Source: Gemmatimonadales bacterium (GTDB lineage Bacteria > Gemmatimonadota > Gemmatimonadetes > Gemmatimonadales > GWC2-71-9). From it: DNA of 64,000 nucleotides. How positions within the stretch are numbered: position 1 is the first letter of the stretch; each line of letters starts with the position of its first letter. Below are positions 51,654-61,972 of this stretch, piece by piece. Under the pieces are notes generated by a model, which was given only the letters and a program-made list of their open reading frames with translations, made no database searches and was not told the origin of the DNA. Both the position numbers and the translations under genes were made by a program. Location of the stretch: contig JAWKQM010000003.1 in the NCBI GenBank assembly GCA_041390145.1, positions 234,254 to 298,253 of the forward strand, written 5' to 3'.

Positions 51654-51866
51654 ATGCGTACCACCGGAACGGTGAAGTGGTTCAACGATGCGAAGGGCTT
51701 TGGATTCATCACTCCTGAGGGGGGCGCGAAGGATTGTTTCGTGCACCACTCCGCCATCAGCGGCACCGGCTTCAAGTCGTTGGCCGAAGGCGAAAAGGTG
51801 GAGTTCGATGTGGTCCAGGGCGCCAAGGGCCCGGCGGCCGAGAACGTTACCCGCGCGGAAGCATAA
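51654..51866 (+). CDS. cspA: Cold-shock protein (CspA family)
   Basis: This 70-residue cold-shock domain protein begins GTVKWFNDAKGFGFITPEGG, with RNP1 as KGFGFI and RNP2 as CFVHHSAI. The Cys and the second His of RNP2 are less usual (VFVHFSAI is common). It binds single-stranded RNA and DNA and unwinds RNA structure. A sharp terminator follows 30 bases later, so it is a single-gene unit. Confidence 0.96.
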   Translation: MRTTGTVKWFNDAKGFGFITPEGGAKDCFVHHSAISGTGFKSLAEGEKVEFDVVQGAKGPAAENVTRAEA

Positions 51867-51895
51867 GCACGGGGGCACCGCAGTCGCAGCACAAG

Positions 51896-51929
51896 AACAG
51901 CCGGTCCGACGTCAGTCGGGCCGGCTGTT
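51896..51929. terminator. Intrinsic terminator of cspA
   Basis: AACAGCCGG-T-CCGAC pairs with GTCGG-G-CCGGCTGTT around GTCA, followed by T. Because it is flanked by AA and TT it may also serve the convergent - strand gene ending at 51951. Confidence 0.85.
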
Positions 51930-51950
51930 TACGTTCCGGTTGCACGGTCT

Positions 51951-52526
51951 TCAGAACACCGTCAACCCGACCCCGATGCCGATGTCCCACTGTGTCAGGT
52001 TGCGGGCGCCAGGGAACAGCAGGAACTCGGTGGTCGAGGCCTGGTGCGCGTACTGCGCGAACCCCAGCGCGGTGACGCCGAGGCTGCCCATCGAGAGATC
52101 GATGCCGACGCCCAGCCGAGCCGCGGACCCGCTGCCCTCCTCGGCCTTCACCCCGTCCGCCAGTATCTCACCGGTGTATCCGGAGGTCCCGACTCCGCCC
52201 TGCACGAAGGCTCCGGATGAGGGCCACGGGTACCATGACACGGTCAGCAGAATCAGGGAGAGGCTGGCGTCCGTTCCCTGGTAGCTGATCGCTCCCAACT
52301 CAAACCCGACCGCCACCGCCGGCCAGGCGTACCCGCCACTGAGGCCGACGCTTGCGGCCGTGACACCGCCGGCGAAATTGCAGGTGTCGCAGCTCTGCTC
52401 GAGATGCCCCATTCCGAACAGCGCCCTGCCCCACAGTCCTCGTGGGCGGATCTGCTCCTGACCCGAGGCTTGGACGGTGAGAACCGCGAGCATCAAGCCC
52501 GGCAGGAAGAGCGATCTGCGGGTCAA
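51951..52526 (-). CDS. Exported beta-barrel-like protein, unknown function
   Basis: This 191-residue protein starts at TTG 52526 in the stop of the upstream gene (TTGA). A signal peptide (SLFLPGLMLAVLTVQASGQ) is followed by Gly-rich amphipathic strands such as GVTAASVGLSGGYAWPAVAV, FVQGGVGTSGYTGE and ALGFAQYAH, ending IGIGVGLTVF with a terminal Phe, as in outer-membrane barrels. Two cysteines (CDTC) lie near the N-terminus. It looks like a small eight-strand barrel. Confidence 0.6.
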   Translation of the reverse strand: MTRRSLFLPGLMLAVLTVQASGQEQIRPRGLWGRALFGMGHLEQSCDTCNFAGGVTAASVGLSGGYAWPAVAVGFELGAISYQGTDASLSLILLTVSWYPWPSSGAFVQGGVGTSGYTGEILADGVKAEEGSGSAARLGVGIDLSMGSLGVTALGFAQYAHQASTTEFLLFPGARNLTQWDIGIGVGLTVF

Positions 52527-53077
52527 CGGAGGTCGCTCTCCATGTTCGCAGGCGCCCCGCACAACTCGGCCGCCCGCCGCACGACGGCACTGATCGACCG
52601 GCTCGCCTCGGCATCCTTGACCGGGATCGTGGCCAGGTACGACCGCAGTTCCCCCCGGCTGGACATGGTCAGGAAGGGATAGGTGTCCGGATCGCGCGCG
52701 GGAATCGTGACGAAGAACTTGCCGGGGATGTAGATGAAGTCGTGGTAGCCTTCGGGGCGGGACACCGGCCGGACACCATGGGTGTCCACATCCTTCATCG
52801 GTACCCGCATGGTGGTCCGCGTGCCAGAGACGCCGGAGTTGTCGGTGACAACGATGGTCAGCTGGCACTTGTCCAGCGCGAGTGTGGCGGAGGCGGTGTA
52901 CGTCACCCTCCGCAGATTGGTGGTCGCGGTCTCGTCACTGGAACTGACCGCCATGTCGGTCCCGTCCCGCTCGAGCCAGCGTGCCGCCTCGGCGAGGGTC
53001 ATGTCAGACTGTGCGGAAAGGGGGGGGCCGGCCAGCATCGACAGCAGGCCCCCCGCAGCCAGGGGAAGCCATCTCAC
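52523..53077 (-). CDS. Exported protein of unknown function
   Basis: This 184-residue protein starts at GTG 53077 in the M55 peptidase stop (GTGA). The signal peptide (LPLAAGGLLSMLAGPPLSAQ) is followed by AARWLERDGTDMAV and a beta-rich domain (RVTYTASATLALDKCQLTIVV, YHDFIYIPGKFFVTIPA). A final helix contains VVRRAAELCGAP. Two cysteines may pair. I do not recognise it. It is locked between the peptidase and the barrel protein in one operon. Confidence 0.6.
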   Translation of the reverse strand: MRWLPLAAGGLLSMLAGPPLSAQSDMTLAEAARWLERDGTDMAVSSSDETATTNLRRVTYTASATLALDKCQLTIVVTDNSGVSGTRTTMRVPMKDVDTHGVRPVSRPEGYHDFIYIPGKFFVTIPARDPDTYPFLTMSSRGELRSYLATIPVKDAEASRSISAVVRRAAELCGAPANMESDLR

Positions 53078-54045
53078 CGGATGACGGTCTCCTCGATGGC
53101 GTCGAGCAGCCAACCCATCTCCTTGGCGCTGTTGGTCACCAACGTGAACGACCGGTCGCCCCGGCGCTGGAGATTGAACTCCTTCAGGCCCGCCACCGAA
53201 TCGACGATGCTGTCCGGGAAGCTCTTCCGGAGCATGAATTCCACCTTGTACGGGCGCTTCATCGTGAAGGGCGCGAACTCGCCGTTCTTCTCGCGACGCA
53301 CTGCCTCGGCGGCCCCTGCCTCGAGCATCGCCTGGACCCGGGCGGGGCTGTAGGTGATGGCGGCGTTCCGCCCCATCGCCTGTTTGGTGACAATCGCGAC
53401 GAACCCCTCGGGAAGCATCTTCTGGGTTTCGGCAATCAGGACATCGTCCCCGCTTACCAGCGACACCGACACCCCCACCTCGCCCGCAATCAGCGCGTTG
53501 ATGCCCACCTCGTTGAGGACCTTGCCGTTCACCGTGAACGAGTCGAAGGCGAAGTTGTGCCCCATCACACCGCGGCTCCCGGCGTTGGCGTGCGCGCCGG
53601 TGAACATCAGGGTCCCGAAGGTGCTGTCGATCCCGGTGATCATCACCAGTGGCTTGGGAAAGCCGCGGATCAGCAGCGCTTGTTCATCGAGTTCCCAGGG
53701 GAGCACGTTGGCGAAGCGGTTGCCGCCATGGCCCTCGTTGACCACGAAGCTCTGTGCCCCCGCCGCCCGCGCGCCGCGAATCGTGGCGTTCACCTCCTGG
53801 GTGACCATCTTGCGGAAGCCGTCCCAGTAGTCCGGGCCGGTCAGCGTCTTGTACGCCGGCCCCTCATTGCCGGCAATGACCTCGTAGATGCTCACGGTGC
53901 TTCCCATCCCTTCCATGTCGGGCACCAGGAAGACCCGGAATCCGGCTTCGAAGGGAATCGTCTTGTCGCGGAACGGGGCGGAGCCGGACTGGGCCTGCAC
54001 CGCGGAGGCAAGGCAGAGTAGCGCGGACACGAGGAGGCGTTGCAT
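53074..54045 (-). CDS. Exported M55-family D-aminopeptidase (DppA-like)
   Basis: This 323-residue protein begins with a signal peptide (QRLLVSALLCLASAVQAQ). The M55 zinc site is seen in FLVPDMEGMGSTV (Asp and Glu), FVVNEGHGGNRFANV (His) and FTGAHANAGSRGVMGHNF (two His). DppA-type enzymes cut D-Ala or other D-amino peptides and are usually cytoplasmic decamers. A signal peptide here puts it in the periplasm, where peptidoglycan fragments would be available. Confidence 0.88.
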   Translation of the reverse strand: MQRLLVSALLCLASAVQAQSGSAPFRDKTIPFEAGFRVFLVPDMEGMGSTVSIYEVIAGNEGPAYKTLTGPDYWDGFRKMVTQEVNATIRGARAAGAQSFVVNEGHGGNRFANVLPWELDEQALLIRGFPKPLVMITGIDSTFGTLMFTGAHANAGSRGVMGHNFAFDSFTVNGKVLNEVGINALIAGEVGVSVSLVSGDDVLIAETQKMLPEGFVAIVTKQAMGRNAAITYSPARVQAMLEAGAAEAVRREKNGEFAPFTMKRPYKVEFMLRKSFPDSIVDSVAGLKEFNLQRRGDRSFTLVTNSAKEMGWLLDAIEETVIR

Positions 54046-54069
54046 CAGGTCTCCGGGAATGCGTGAGTG

Positions 54070-55498
54070 TCAGTGATCGCCGAGCACCAGCAGCCTGAGT
54101 TCGGTCATTGCATCCATCGCGTAGCGGACCCCTTCCCTGCCGAGGCCTGACGCCTTCACGCCGCCATACGGGGCGTGATCCACGCGGAAACCGGGGACAT
54201 CGTTGACCACCACGCCCCCGACATCGAGCCGCTCGAAGGCGCGCAGGATGCGCCGCATGTCCTGGGTAAACACTCCCGTCTGGATGCCGTACGGCGACGC
54301 GTTCACCTCGGCGATGGCGGCATCGACGTCGGTGTACGGCCGGACGGTGGTGACGGGGGCAAAGACTTCCTCGCAGTTGACGCGCATGGTGGCATCGGTG
54401 TCAAGCACCACCGTGGGTTCGAGTACCGCGCCGTTGCGTCGGCCACCCACCGCCACGCGCGCACCGGCCGAGGCGGCCTCGGCAATCCACTGGACGGCCC
54501 GCTCGGCGCTGGCCTCATCGATCATGGGACCGACGTCAGTGGTCTCCGCCAGCGGATCGCCGGTGCGGAGGGCGCCCACCGCGGCCACCAGCTGTTCGGT
54601 GAACGCGACGTACAGCGACGCATGGACGAGGATACGCTGGGTCGAGATGCAGGATTGGCCTGCGTAGAGGTATCCGCCGCTCACGCAGCGGCGGACGGCG
54701 CGGTCGAGGTCGGCGTCGGGCTCGATGATGACGGCAGCGTTGCCGCCCAGTTCGAGCGCCACACGTTTGGTGTAGGCGCGCTGGCGGATGGCCCATCCGA
54801 CGCGGGCGGAGCCGGTAAAGGTGACCATCCGGATCCGCGGGTCGTCGATCAATGGAGCCGCCACGTCGTTGGTGCACGGGACGATCTTACGCGCGTTTCG
54901 CATGGATAGCCGCACTCGGCAAAAGGAGTTCACCCAGGGAGGAGCGTCGAGAGCGATCCCGCAGGCGGCGGCTTCAGCACCATCGTGCGCTGCAGGCGAT
55001 GGCCCATGCTGACTTGTGTGCGGCGAGCAGCACGGAAAGTTGAACGGGGTGATGGCTGATGGGTGAAAGGAAATCGGCGGGTGATTCCCCAGCGCCTCGC
55101 CGCGGGGCTGGAGATCCATGGGGATCACCTCCCGCCCATGCGGGTGGCTTCCTCCGCCCCCTGCTGGAAGACGACCGTGCCCGGCCGACCTTCGCGCGGG
55201 CCAAGGCGAGGGCTTCCCGCCTCGGCGGCGAGCAGCGCGGCGGAATTCTCCCGCCGTTCGGTCAGGGCAGCCACGATGCGGTTGAGGGTAGCGGCGCGGC
55301 GTGTAGGGGGAGCGCGGGGGCTGCTCCTCGGGGCAGCGGCGACGGTGGCGCAAACGCGGCCCTCGACAATCCGGGGGCCTTACCACCGAGGCTCCGCCGT
55401 GACTTCCGGCCGCCGGAGCAGGCCCGATGACCGGTCGAGCCAGCCGGTGACATGCGCCGTGGAGGCTATGAGTAACATAGAATCACCGTTCTGCTCAT
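54070..55498 (-). pseudogene. Decayed aldehyde dehydrogenase gene
   Basis: The C-terminal half is clean: DDPRIRMVTFTGSARVGW, the catalytic Glu in VALELGGNAAVIIEPDADL, the nucleophile Cys in GQSCISTQRILVH, and the end HAPYGGVKASGLGREGVRYA, stopping at 54070. Upstream of about 54,900 the frame is broken several times. The parts that should read VGRARFVFQQGAEEATRMGG, EVIPMDL and ITPFNFP fall in different frames, and about 50 residues before VPCTNDVAAPL do not fit. An ATG homologous to the good copy would be at about 55498. No functional enzyme can be made. Sequencing or assembly error in this repeat is a possible alternative. Confidence 0.8.
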
Positions 55499-55672
55499 AC
55501 TATGGAACAGTAATAGCACTCGGCGTACATCGGTGGTGTGATGATCAACCTGCCCATATGGAGACGGTTCCGGCAGGCCACCGTGTAGGCTGATTCGAAC
55601 GGTAGATCTCCATTCCCTAGGCAGGCGCGCCCAACAGGCCAGCAGCTGAACGACTTCTGCAGTGATAACGAG
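55095..55672. repeat. Direct repeat, decayed copy (aldehyde dehydrogenase 5' part plus tRNA-Pro)
   Basis: Starting at CCTCGCCG it matches 60795-61389 base for base over long runs (for example CTGGAGATCCATGGGGATCA and GGCTTCCTCCGCCCCCTGCT), with many one- to three-base gaps. Similarity fades toward the right but still covers the tRNA and its promoter end (GATAACGAG at 55664-55672). The offset is about 5.70 to 5.72 kb. Confidence 0.85.
55580..55652 (-). pseudogene. Remnant of a tRNA-Pro gene
   Basis: Within the decayed repeat, GATTCGAAC (55592-55600) and CAGGCGC line up with the T-arm and anticodon arm of the intact tRNA-Pro at 61295-61368. The acceptor stem and anticodon loop are lost. It cannot form a cloverleaf. 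Confidence 0.6.
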
Positions 55673-55723
55673 AGGCTCAAACCATTCCGCCGCGGCTGGG
55701 TGCGGGTGCGGTTCGACATTGCG

Positions 55724-58488
55724 CTATCTGGCCGGGCCAGCAACCGCCTGTGGCCCACCGCGCGGACGCGATAGAGTATGAGGCCGCGCGCCAGGCCGGA
55801 CCACCTGCGTGAGCCAGGCGTCGCCGTGATACTCGGACCTGCTGACGACAGCACGCTGTAAGTCGTTAGACAACGACGCCGAGACAATGCCAGGTATGGG
55901 CAAGTACCAACAACCCAAGCGTCCAGGTGCGTCTACCCGCTGGAGCGACACGCGCCGTCCAGCCGCGATTGCAACAGACCTCAACGGGGCGTTGCCGACA
56001 ATGGAGTATGAGACCCCGGGCCCGTTGCTCCAGGTCATCGGGTAGTACCAAGCATCGACTCCCCATAACGATGAGGGCTGGAATCCCACGCGGCGCTGAG
56101 CGCCCCGGTGACGATGAGCTGTCGCCCGTCTGCGGTTGAGCATCGTCCGGACCCTGATGAGGGTTGTCCGGGGTCGGGATGGCGCGCGGACTCGTTTCAG
56201 CTCTTCACGCTGCTGCTGCATTAGCCGTCCATCGTCTGCAATCCAAGTCCATCCGTGCGGCGCCAACGGCGTGTAAGACTGTATCCCCCCCGCTGTACGG
56301 GGGACTCTCCGCTCGTTGAACCGCATTGCGAGGTCCAGCGTATCGCGCGTGGCGCCAGTGCGAATGTCGAGCAGGCCAAGCTGCGACCCACCCCCTTGGC
56401 GCCCAGTAGGCGACCGCGATCGAGTCCACCAGGTAGGCCCGGACCACCGCACGCCCCGGCAATGGCACGTCCACGCCTCCCGCGAACGCGCGAACCGCGA
56501 ACCGGGCCCGCGGCGCACGGTCTCGGGTGACGAGGACGGTCCGACCATCCGGCGAGATGCGGCCAAGGAGCCTCGACGTCGCCGTCGCGACGTGGGCAGC
56601 GGCCGGGCGCTGCCGTCCAACAGGTCGCGTGGATGCTGGGAAAGTACCTTCCACGTTGTAGCTCGTTGAGCTCGCTGATCAGTACACGGCCGCACGTCGG
56701 GCGTGACACTGGAAAGACTTGGCGGTACCCCGATAAAGGTGTCGCTGGTGGCCGAGAGCTCTACCAGTGCGGGGTCGAACGGCGTCCGAATTAGCGCGGT
56801 CTTGTTTCGCTCCACCGTGATGAGTCGCCACAGTGCGTCGGCACTAGCCTTTTCCCACCAGTCATCTGGTGAAAGGATATCCAGATGGGGTGGCCACACG
56901 CCGACCATCCCGGTGACGATCCGAAGGTATGCGGTGTCTGTATTCCATCCCTCAGGAAGACGATGAACCAGGGAGAATCGGGAACCGACATGACGTCGTT
57001 TGCGATCAGATACGCTCTGTCGAATCGATTAGCGCGTATGCTGTCCAGCACGACGCCGTCGAGCCCGGCCAGCATGATCGATCCGGGGAGTCTTCCTGTT
57101 GGGGCGCCGCCGGCGAACGTGATTCCACCAAACTCCACTTTGACAATCGAGTCGGCGCCGAAGAAGTCGAAGTTTCCGATCCCGGCAACCCGAGTGGCGG
57201 GGCCGCCAAGCAGCGAGACGAGGCCGACCCCCGAGCTTCGTCACCCAGGTTCCCCGTGAATGCAATCAGGCGGCGGTCCGGGCTGAATCCAATCACCCGA
57301 ACAGGGCTACGCGAGCCATCTAGGACTCGGCGAGCGGTGGTGCCCCCCACCTCCCGTACCTCGATTCCATAGGTGCAGCCGTCAGACGTGCACTCCTCGA
57401 CCCGGTAGGCGATGGTCTTGCTATCAGAAGAAATGACGGTGTTATCGGTGCGCCCGGAAAATGTGACCTGCGTGTCCGGTCTCCGAGTCGAGCAGGCGGG
57501 CGAGATTGCGGCCGGATCGCAGCACCTGCCAGGCCAATCCCTCCCACCAGGATCACGACTGCGGCACCGACGATCACCGGGCGATCCTCATCGTCGCACC
57601 TTCGTTTCCGGTTGCCAATCTGTAACCGGGCGCGTCTGCGTCGGCGTCATCCCGCCGCTCGAGGTGGCCAACGGCTCCAGCGCCGCCACCAGCTCGTCCG
57701 CGGTTCCTGAACCGGCCCGCTTACGCTTCGCCAGGCACTTCATCACCACCGTTTCCAGCGCCTGTGACAGGCCGGCTTCGCTGTTGCCCTACCGGGATCG
57801 GCGTCTGGGTCACATGCGCCGCGAGGGTCTGGTTGGGGATTGAGCCCGGGGAAAGTGGGTGTGGCTTCTATGAGCAGCTCGTAGCCCAGCACGCCAAGGC
57901 ATGATGTCCACCCGTCCGTCCATCTGCGGGTCTGCGGAGTTTGCTCCGGGGCCGTAGGCGGGCGTACCCAAGGCCACCCCCGCGGTGGTGAGCTGCTGGC
58001 GGCCTGAGGCTCCGCTCATCGCCTTGGCCACGCCGAAGTCCATGACCAGGGCGAGTTTGGCCGAGAGGAGGATGTTCTCCGGCTTGATGTCGCGGTGCAC
58101 CACGCCCGCCTTGTGGGCCACCGCCAGTGCCTCGGCGATTTCGCTCAGGAGCCGCACCGCGTCGGGCACCTACACCCGCCGGAGCGTGCCAAACGGTCGC
58201 GGAGGGTCTCCGTAGGGTATCACGTAGTAGAAGAAGCCGTCGGCGTCGCGCCGAGTCGAGCACACCGGGAGGATGCGGATGGAGCAGCCGCGCCGCCACG
58301 GCAATTTCCCGGGCGAATCGCTCGGGACCAAGGGTGGCCGCCAACTCCGGACGGAGCACCTTCACCGCAACCCGGCGCTGGTGCTTCAGGTCCTCGGCGA
58401 GGTACACCGTGGCCATGCCCCCCTGCCCCAGCTCCCGCTCGATACGGTAGCGGTCGGCGAGGGCAACGGTGAGGCGGTCGAGGCTCAC
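55724..58488 (-). pseudogene. Decayed Ser/Thr kinase-propeller gene
   Basis: It begins at GTG 58488, overlapping the stop of the upstream kinase-propeller gene, with a normal N-lobe (RYRIERELGQGGMATVYLAED, VAVKVLRPEL). The frame breaks after RLLHPH. In another frame come VVHRDIKPENILL and VMDFGVAKAM, in another again the C-lobe tail MKCLAKRKRAGSGTADELVA, and a transmembrane piece (MIVGAAVVILVGGIGLAGAA) near 57,577. Pieces of a propeller (WTWIADDGRL, PSWFIVFLRDG-like strands) are scattered over 55.7-57.3 kb in several frames. Original layout was kinase, one membrane helix and a periplasmic propeller. Confidence 0.8.
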
Positions 58489-60794
58489 GGTTTCACCCGC
58501 TCCTTCAATTCGTCCAGGAAATTCAGGATTACATATATGCGGGAGGTAGTACTGGGTCCCCGCTGGCCCGCGGTGGCATCCCAAAGCTGTCTGAGAAAGG
58601 CTCCATTCGGAAGGATGTCGTATCCCCTAATGGGATTACTGGTCCATCCCCTCCATGGACCGAGTAGCCTTGGGCGGCCTGGTCGGAAGTTCGGGCCCTC
58701 GGGCACGTCCACCGCCATGAGGGAGTCGCCTTGATGGTAGAAGATTGTCCGGCCGTCCCGGGACCAAGATGGCTCGAAAGCGTTGCCCGCCGACACCACG
58801 GTCGCAGTTTGACCGCCTGGATATGGGCGTACCACCACCTCAGCACGCCCGCTCTGGAGCGAGCCGTACACCATCCAGTGGCCGTCCGGCGAGAAGGCCG
58901 GCCACCGTTCTTCGGCTGAGGTGGCGACGAACGGCCGGGCCTGGCCGTCGGGAGGGAGCACCCAGATATCGCCAGACGACACATACACAATCACATTCTC
59001 AGATGACCAATCCGACACCTGCACCTGCCCCTGCACATTCGGACCGCCAAGGCGTTCGGGTGGCGTACTTCCATCCGCCGGCATGCGGTAGAGGCCAGGC
59101 ACACCTGGCTGATCCCGATCGGAGCTGAAGACGACCGACTCTCCGTCAGGACTCCAAGCGAACGACGAGTTCGAATTGCCGCCGGTCTTGAGCTGCTCGG
59201 TGATGCCTCGGTCCAGATCGTGGATCCAGATCTCCTGCTGCCATCCGCGCATGGACATTACAAGGACACGGGCGCCATCTGGCGAGATGCGAGGGCGATG
59301 CCATTCGCGTGGTTCCAAGGCCAACGGGGTCGTGTCTCCGGAGACGGTGAGCTCCACTATCCGTGAAACACGCCCCTTGCCCACTCCCCCAGCGGCATAC
59401 GCCAGGTGGCCGGCGCTGGACACGGCGACCTGCGCCGCGCCCGTTTCGAGTATCGTATTCCCTCCGTACAGCGAGTGCATGACGTTACTGAGCAGCATGA
59501 CGGGCTGTCCCTGGACTTCGGCGCGATCAGGATCGAAGCGCACGCCCCAGAGGGTGCCCTCGCGCATGAAGAGGAGGTAGCCCCCGGACATGTAGATCGG
59601 GTTCATGCCATTCGGCACTACCACGTGCGGCGTGTCCGTGGCCAGGTCAAGCGCCATGATGTCCGCGTCCTCCGACTGCAGTGACCGTGAGGCGTGGAAG
59701 AGCAGCGTCTTGCTTCCGGGAAGGAGGTATGGCTGGAACCACCTCGTGGCTGGCATCGTGGCGGAATCCACCTCCGCGAGCAGCTCAAATACACCGCCCG
59801 ATGCCGGGACCCAATACAGGCGGCCCGTCGCCGCTGCAACGATGGTCCCATCGTCGCCATAGCTCAGGCCAGTGAGGGCTCTGGTGTCCGGGGCTGAAGC
59901 GATCCTCTCGAGCGAATGGTCGCTCATCGATATGCGCTCGAGATACGCGGCACTACTGTCTGTCCGGACGAATGCCAGCCACGTCCCGTCTGGAGAAAAG
60001 ACCGGGAGCGAGTAGTTGTCGGTGTCCGACTCGAGGAGAAAAATGTCCTTGTCCAGGTCTATCCGGTGCTCGTACAGCGCCGATGGCTTGTTCGGGCGGG
60101 ACGCCGCATACACCAGCGTTCTGCCATCGGGTGAAAACGCCATCCTGGTTGACCGGAATCTCGGAATCGTGGGGCTGGCGGCCTCGGCGCTTGTGTCTGG
60201 GCCAATGACAAAGCTGAACCTAACCAAGCCTTTCGGCACCCCGGCGGCGGGCGGGCTCGGCCAGCGGAGTGCGACCGCTGCGCCGAGGAGAATCACGAGG
60301 GCGCCGAGTGCATAGGTCACCCAGGCAGCGGGGCTGCCCCGGCGCGTCTCGGCGGAGTTGCCAGTCGAGGTCTGTGTCGTGAACCCCTGATTCTGTAGCG
60401 CCTCCGCAAACGCCTTCGCGCTCTCGAACCGGTCGGCCGGCAGCTTCTCCAGTGACTTCCCCACGGCAGCCGCCACGTTCGGGGGCACCGACTTCCGAAG
60501 CTCCGTGACCGGGCGCGCGGTGTCGGTCACGATCTTCATGATGATCTGCTGGGCAGACCCGCCGAGATGCGGCGGCTGCCCTGCCAACATCTCGTAGAGC
60601 ACGCTGCCCAAGGAGTACACATCGGAGCGGGCAGTGATCTCTTTCTCGGCGGTGGCCTGCTCGGGGCTCATGTAGTGCGGTGTGCCGAGGCTGAGACCGG
60701 TCTCCGTCATCCGGCCACCGGCGGCGGCATCAGGGCCAGCGCGATGCCGAAGTCGGCCATGGGGGCCTCTGGGATATTGCTTGATCTGATACCC

Positions 60795-61378
<584 letters not shown>

Positions 61379-61389
<11 letters not shown>

Positions 61390-61406
61390 TTGGGGCGTTC
61401 TGCCAA
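61379..61406 (-). promoter_or_regulatory. Promoter of tRNA-Pro
   Basis: TTGGCA (61406-61401), a 16-base spacer and TATCTT (61384-61379) end ten bases before the tRNA on the - strand. Confidence 0.5.
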
Positions 61407-61528
61407 GCTGATCGGAGACGGGGTGTGTCAGAAACCGTGCTACGACACCTCGTGTAGGGCGCGGGAGCCAGCGCCGTCTATCGGTCGCGGATGGGTTGGG
61501 TGTGATACCGCGGCCACTGGTCCGCCGG

Positions 61529-61819
61529 TCAGCTGCTTCTGTCGCTCTCTGGCGGGCGCCCCGCGGTCAGTAAGCGCTCCGCGAACTCAACGCGTTCCTG
61601 GAGTTGAGCCACCTGCGCGCGCATCTGGTTCAGATCATCACTCAACGCGTCGACCGCTGGGCCCAACGCCGCATCGCTGCCTCCCAGCTCCAGCTCCTTG
61701 TCTCGAATCGCCAGTTCTTTCATCTTGCGCGCGTGACCGGCAACCACCGCCACGAACGCGATGAATCCTGGGACGCCAAGGACAATCGCGGCAATGGGAA
61801 TCAAGCTGGAAGGGTCCAT
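61529..61819 (-). CDS. Small membrane protein with coiled coil
   Basis: This 96-residue protein starts at ATG 61819 behind GGAGAGGAGAG. One transmembrane helix (SLIPIAAIVLGVPGFIAFVAVVAGH) is followed by a charged coiled coil (ARKMKELAIRDKELEL, DLNQMRAQVAQLQERVEFAE). The layout resembles PspB-type membrane proteins, but PspA and PspC are not nearby. Function unknown. The 150 bases to its right hold no other gene. Confidence 0.7.
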   Translation of the reverse strand: MDPSSLIPIAAIVLGVPGFIAFVAVVAGHARKMKELAIRDKELELGGSDAALGPAVDALSDDLNQMRAQVAQLQERVEFAERLLTAGRPPESDRSS

Positions 61820-61972
61820 CTCTCCTCTCCTCCGTGGTTGACAACAATCCGGCAGGTCAGTCCATCGCTTCACCATACACCAGCGGCGAGGGTGCGCGGA
61901 AGACGGAATATGCGAACGCTGCATGCCCCACAAACTTCTGCGCTGAGTCCGCCCACGTCGGACATGCAGGTA

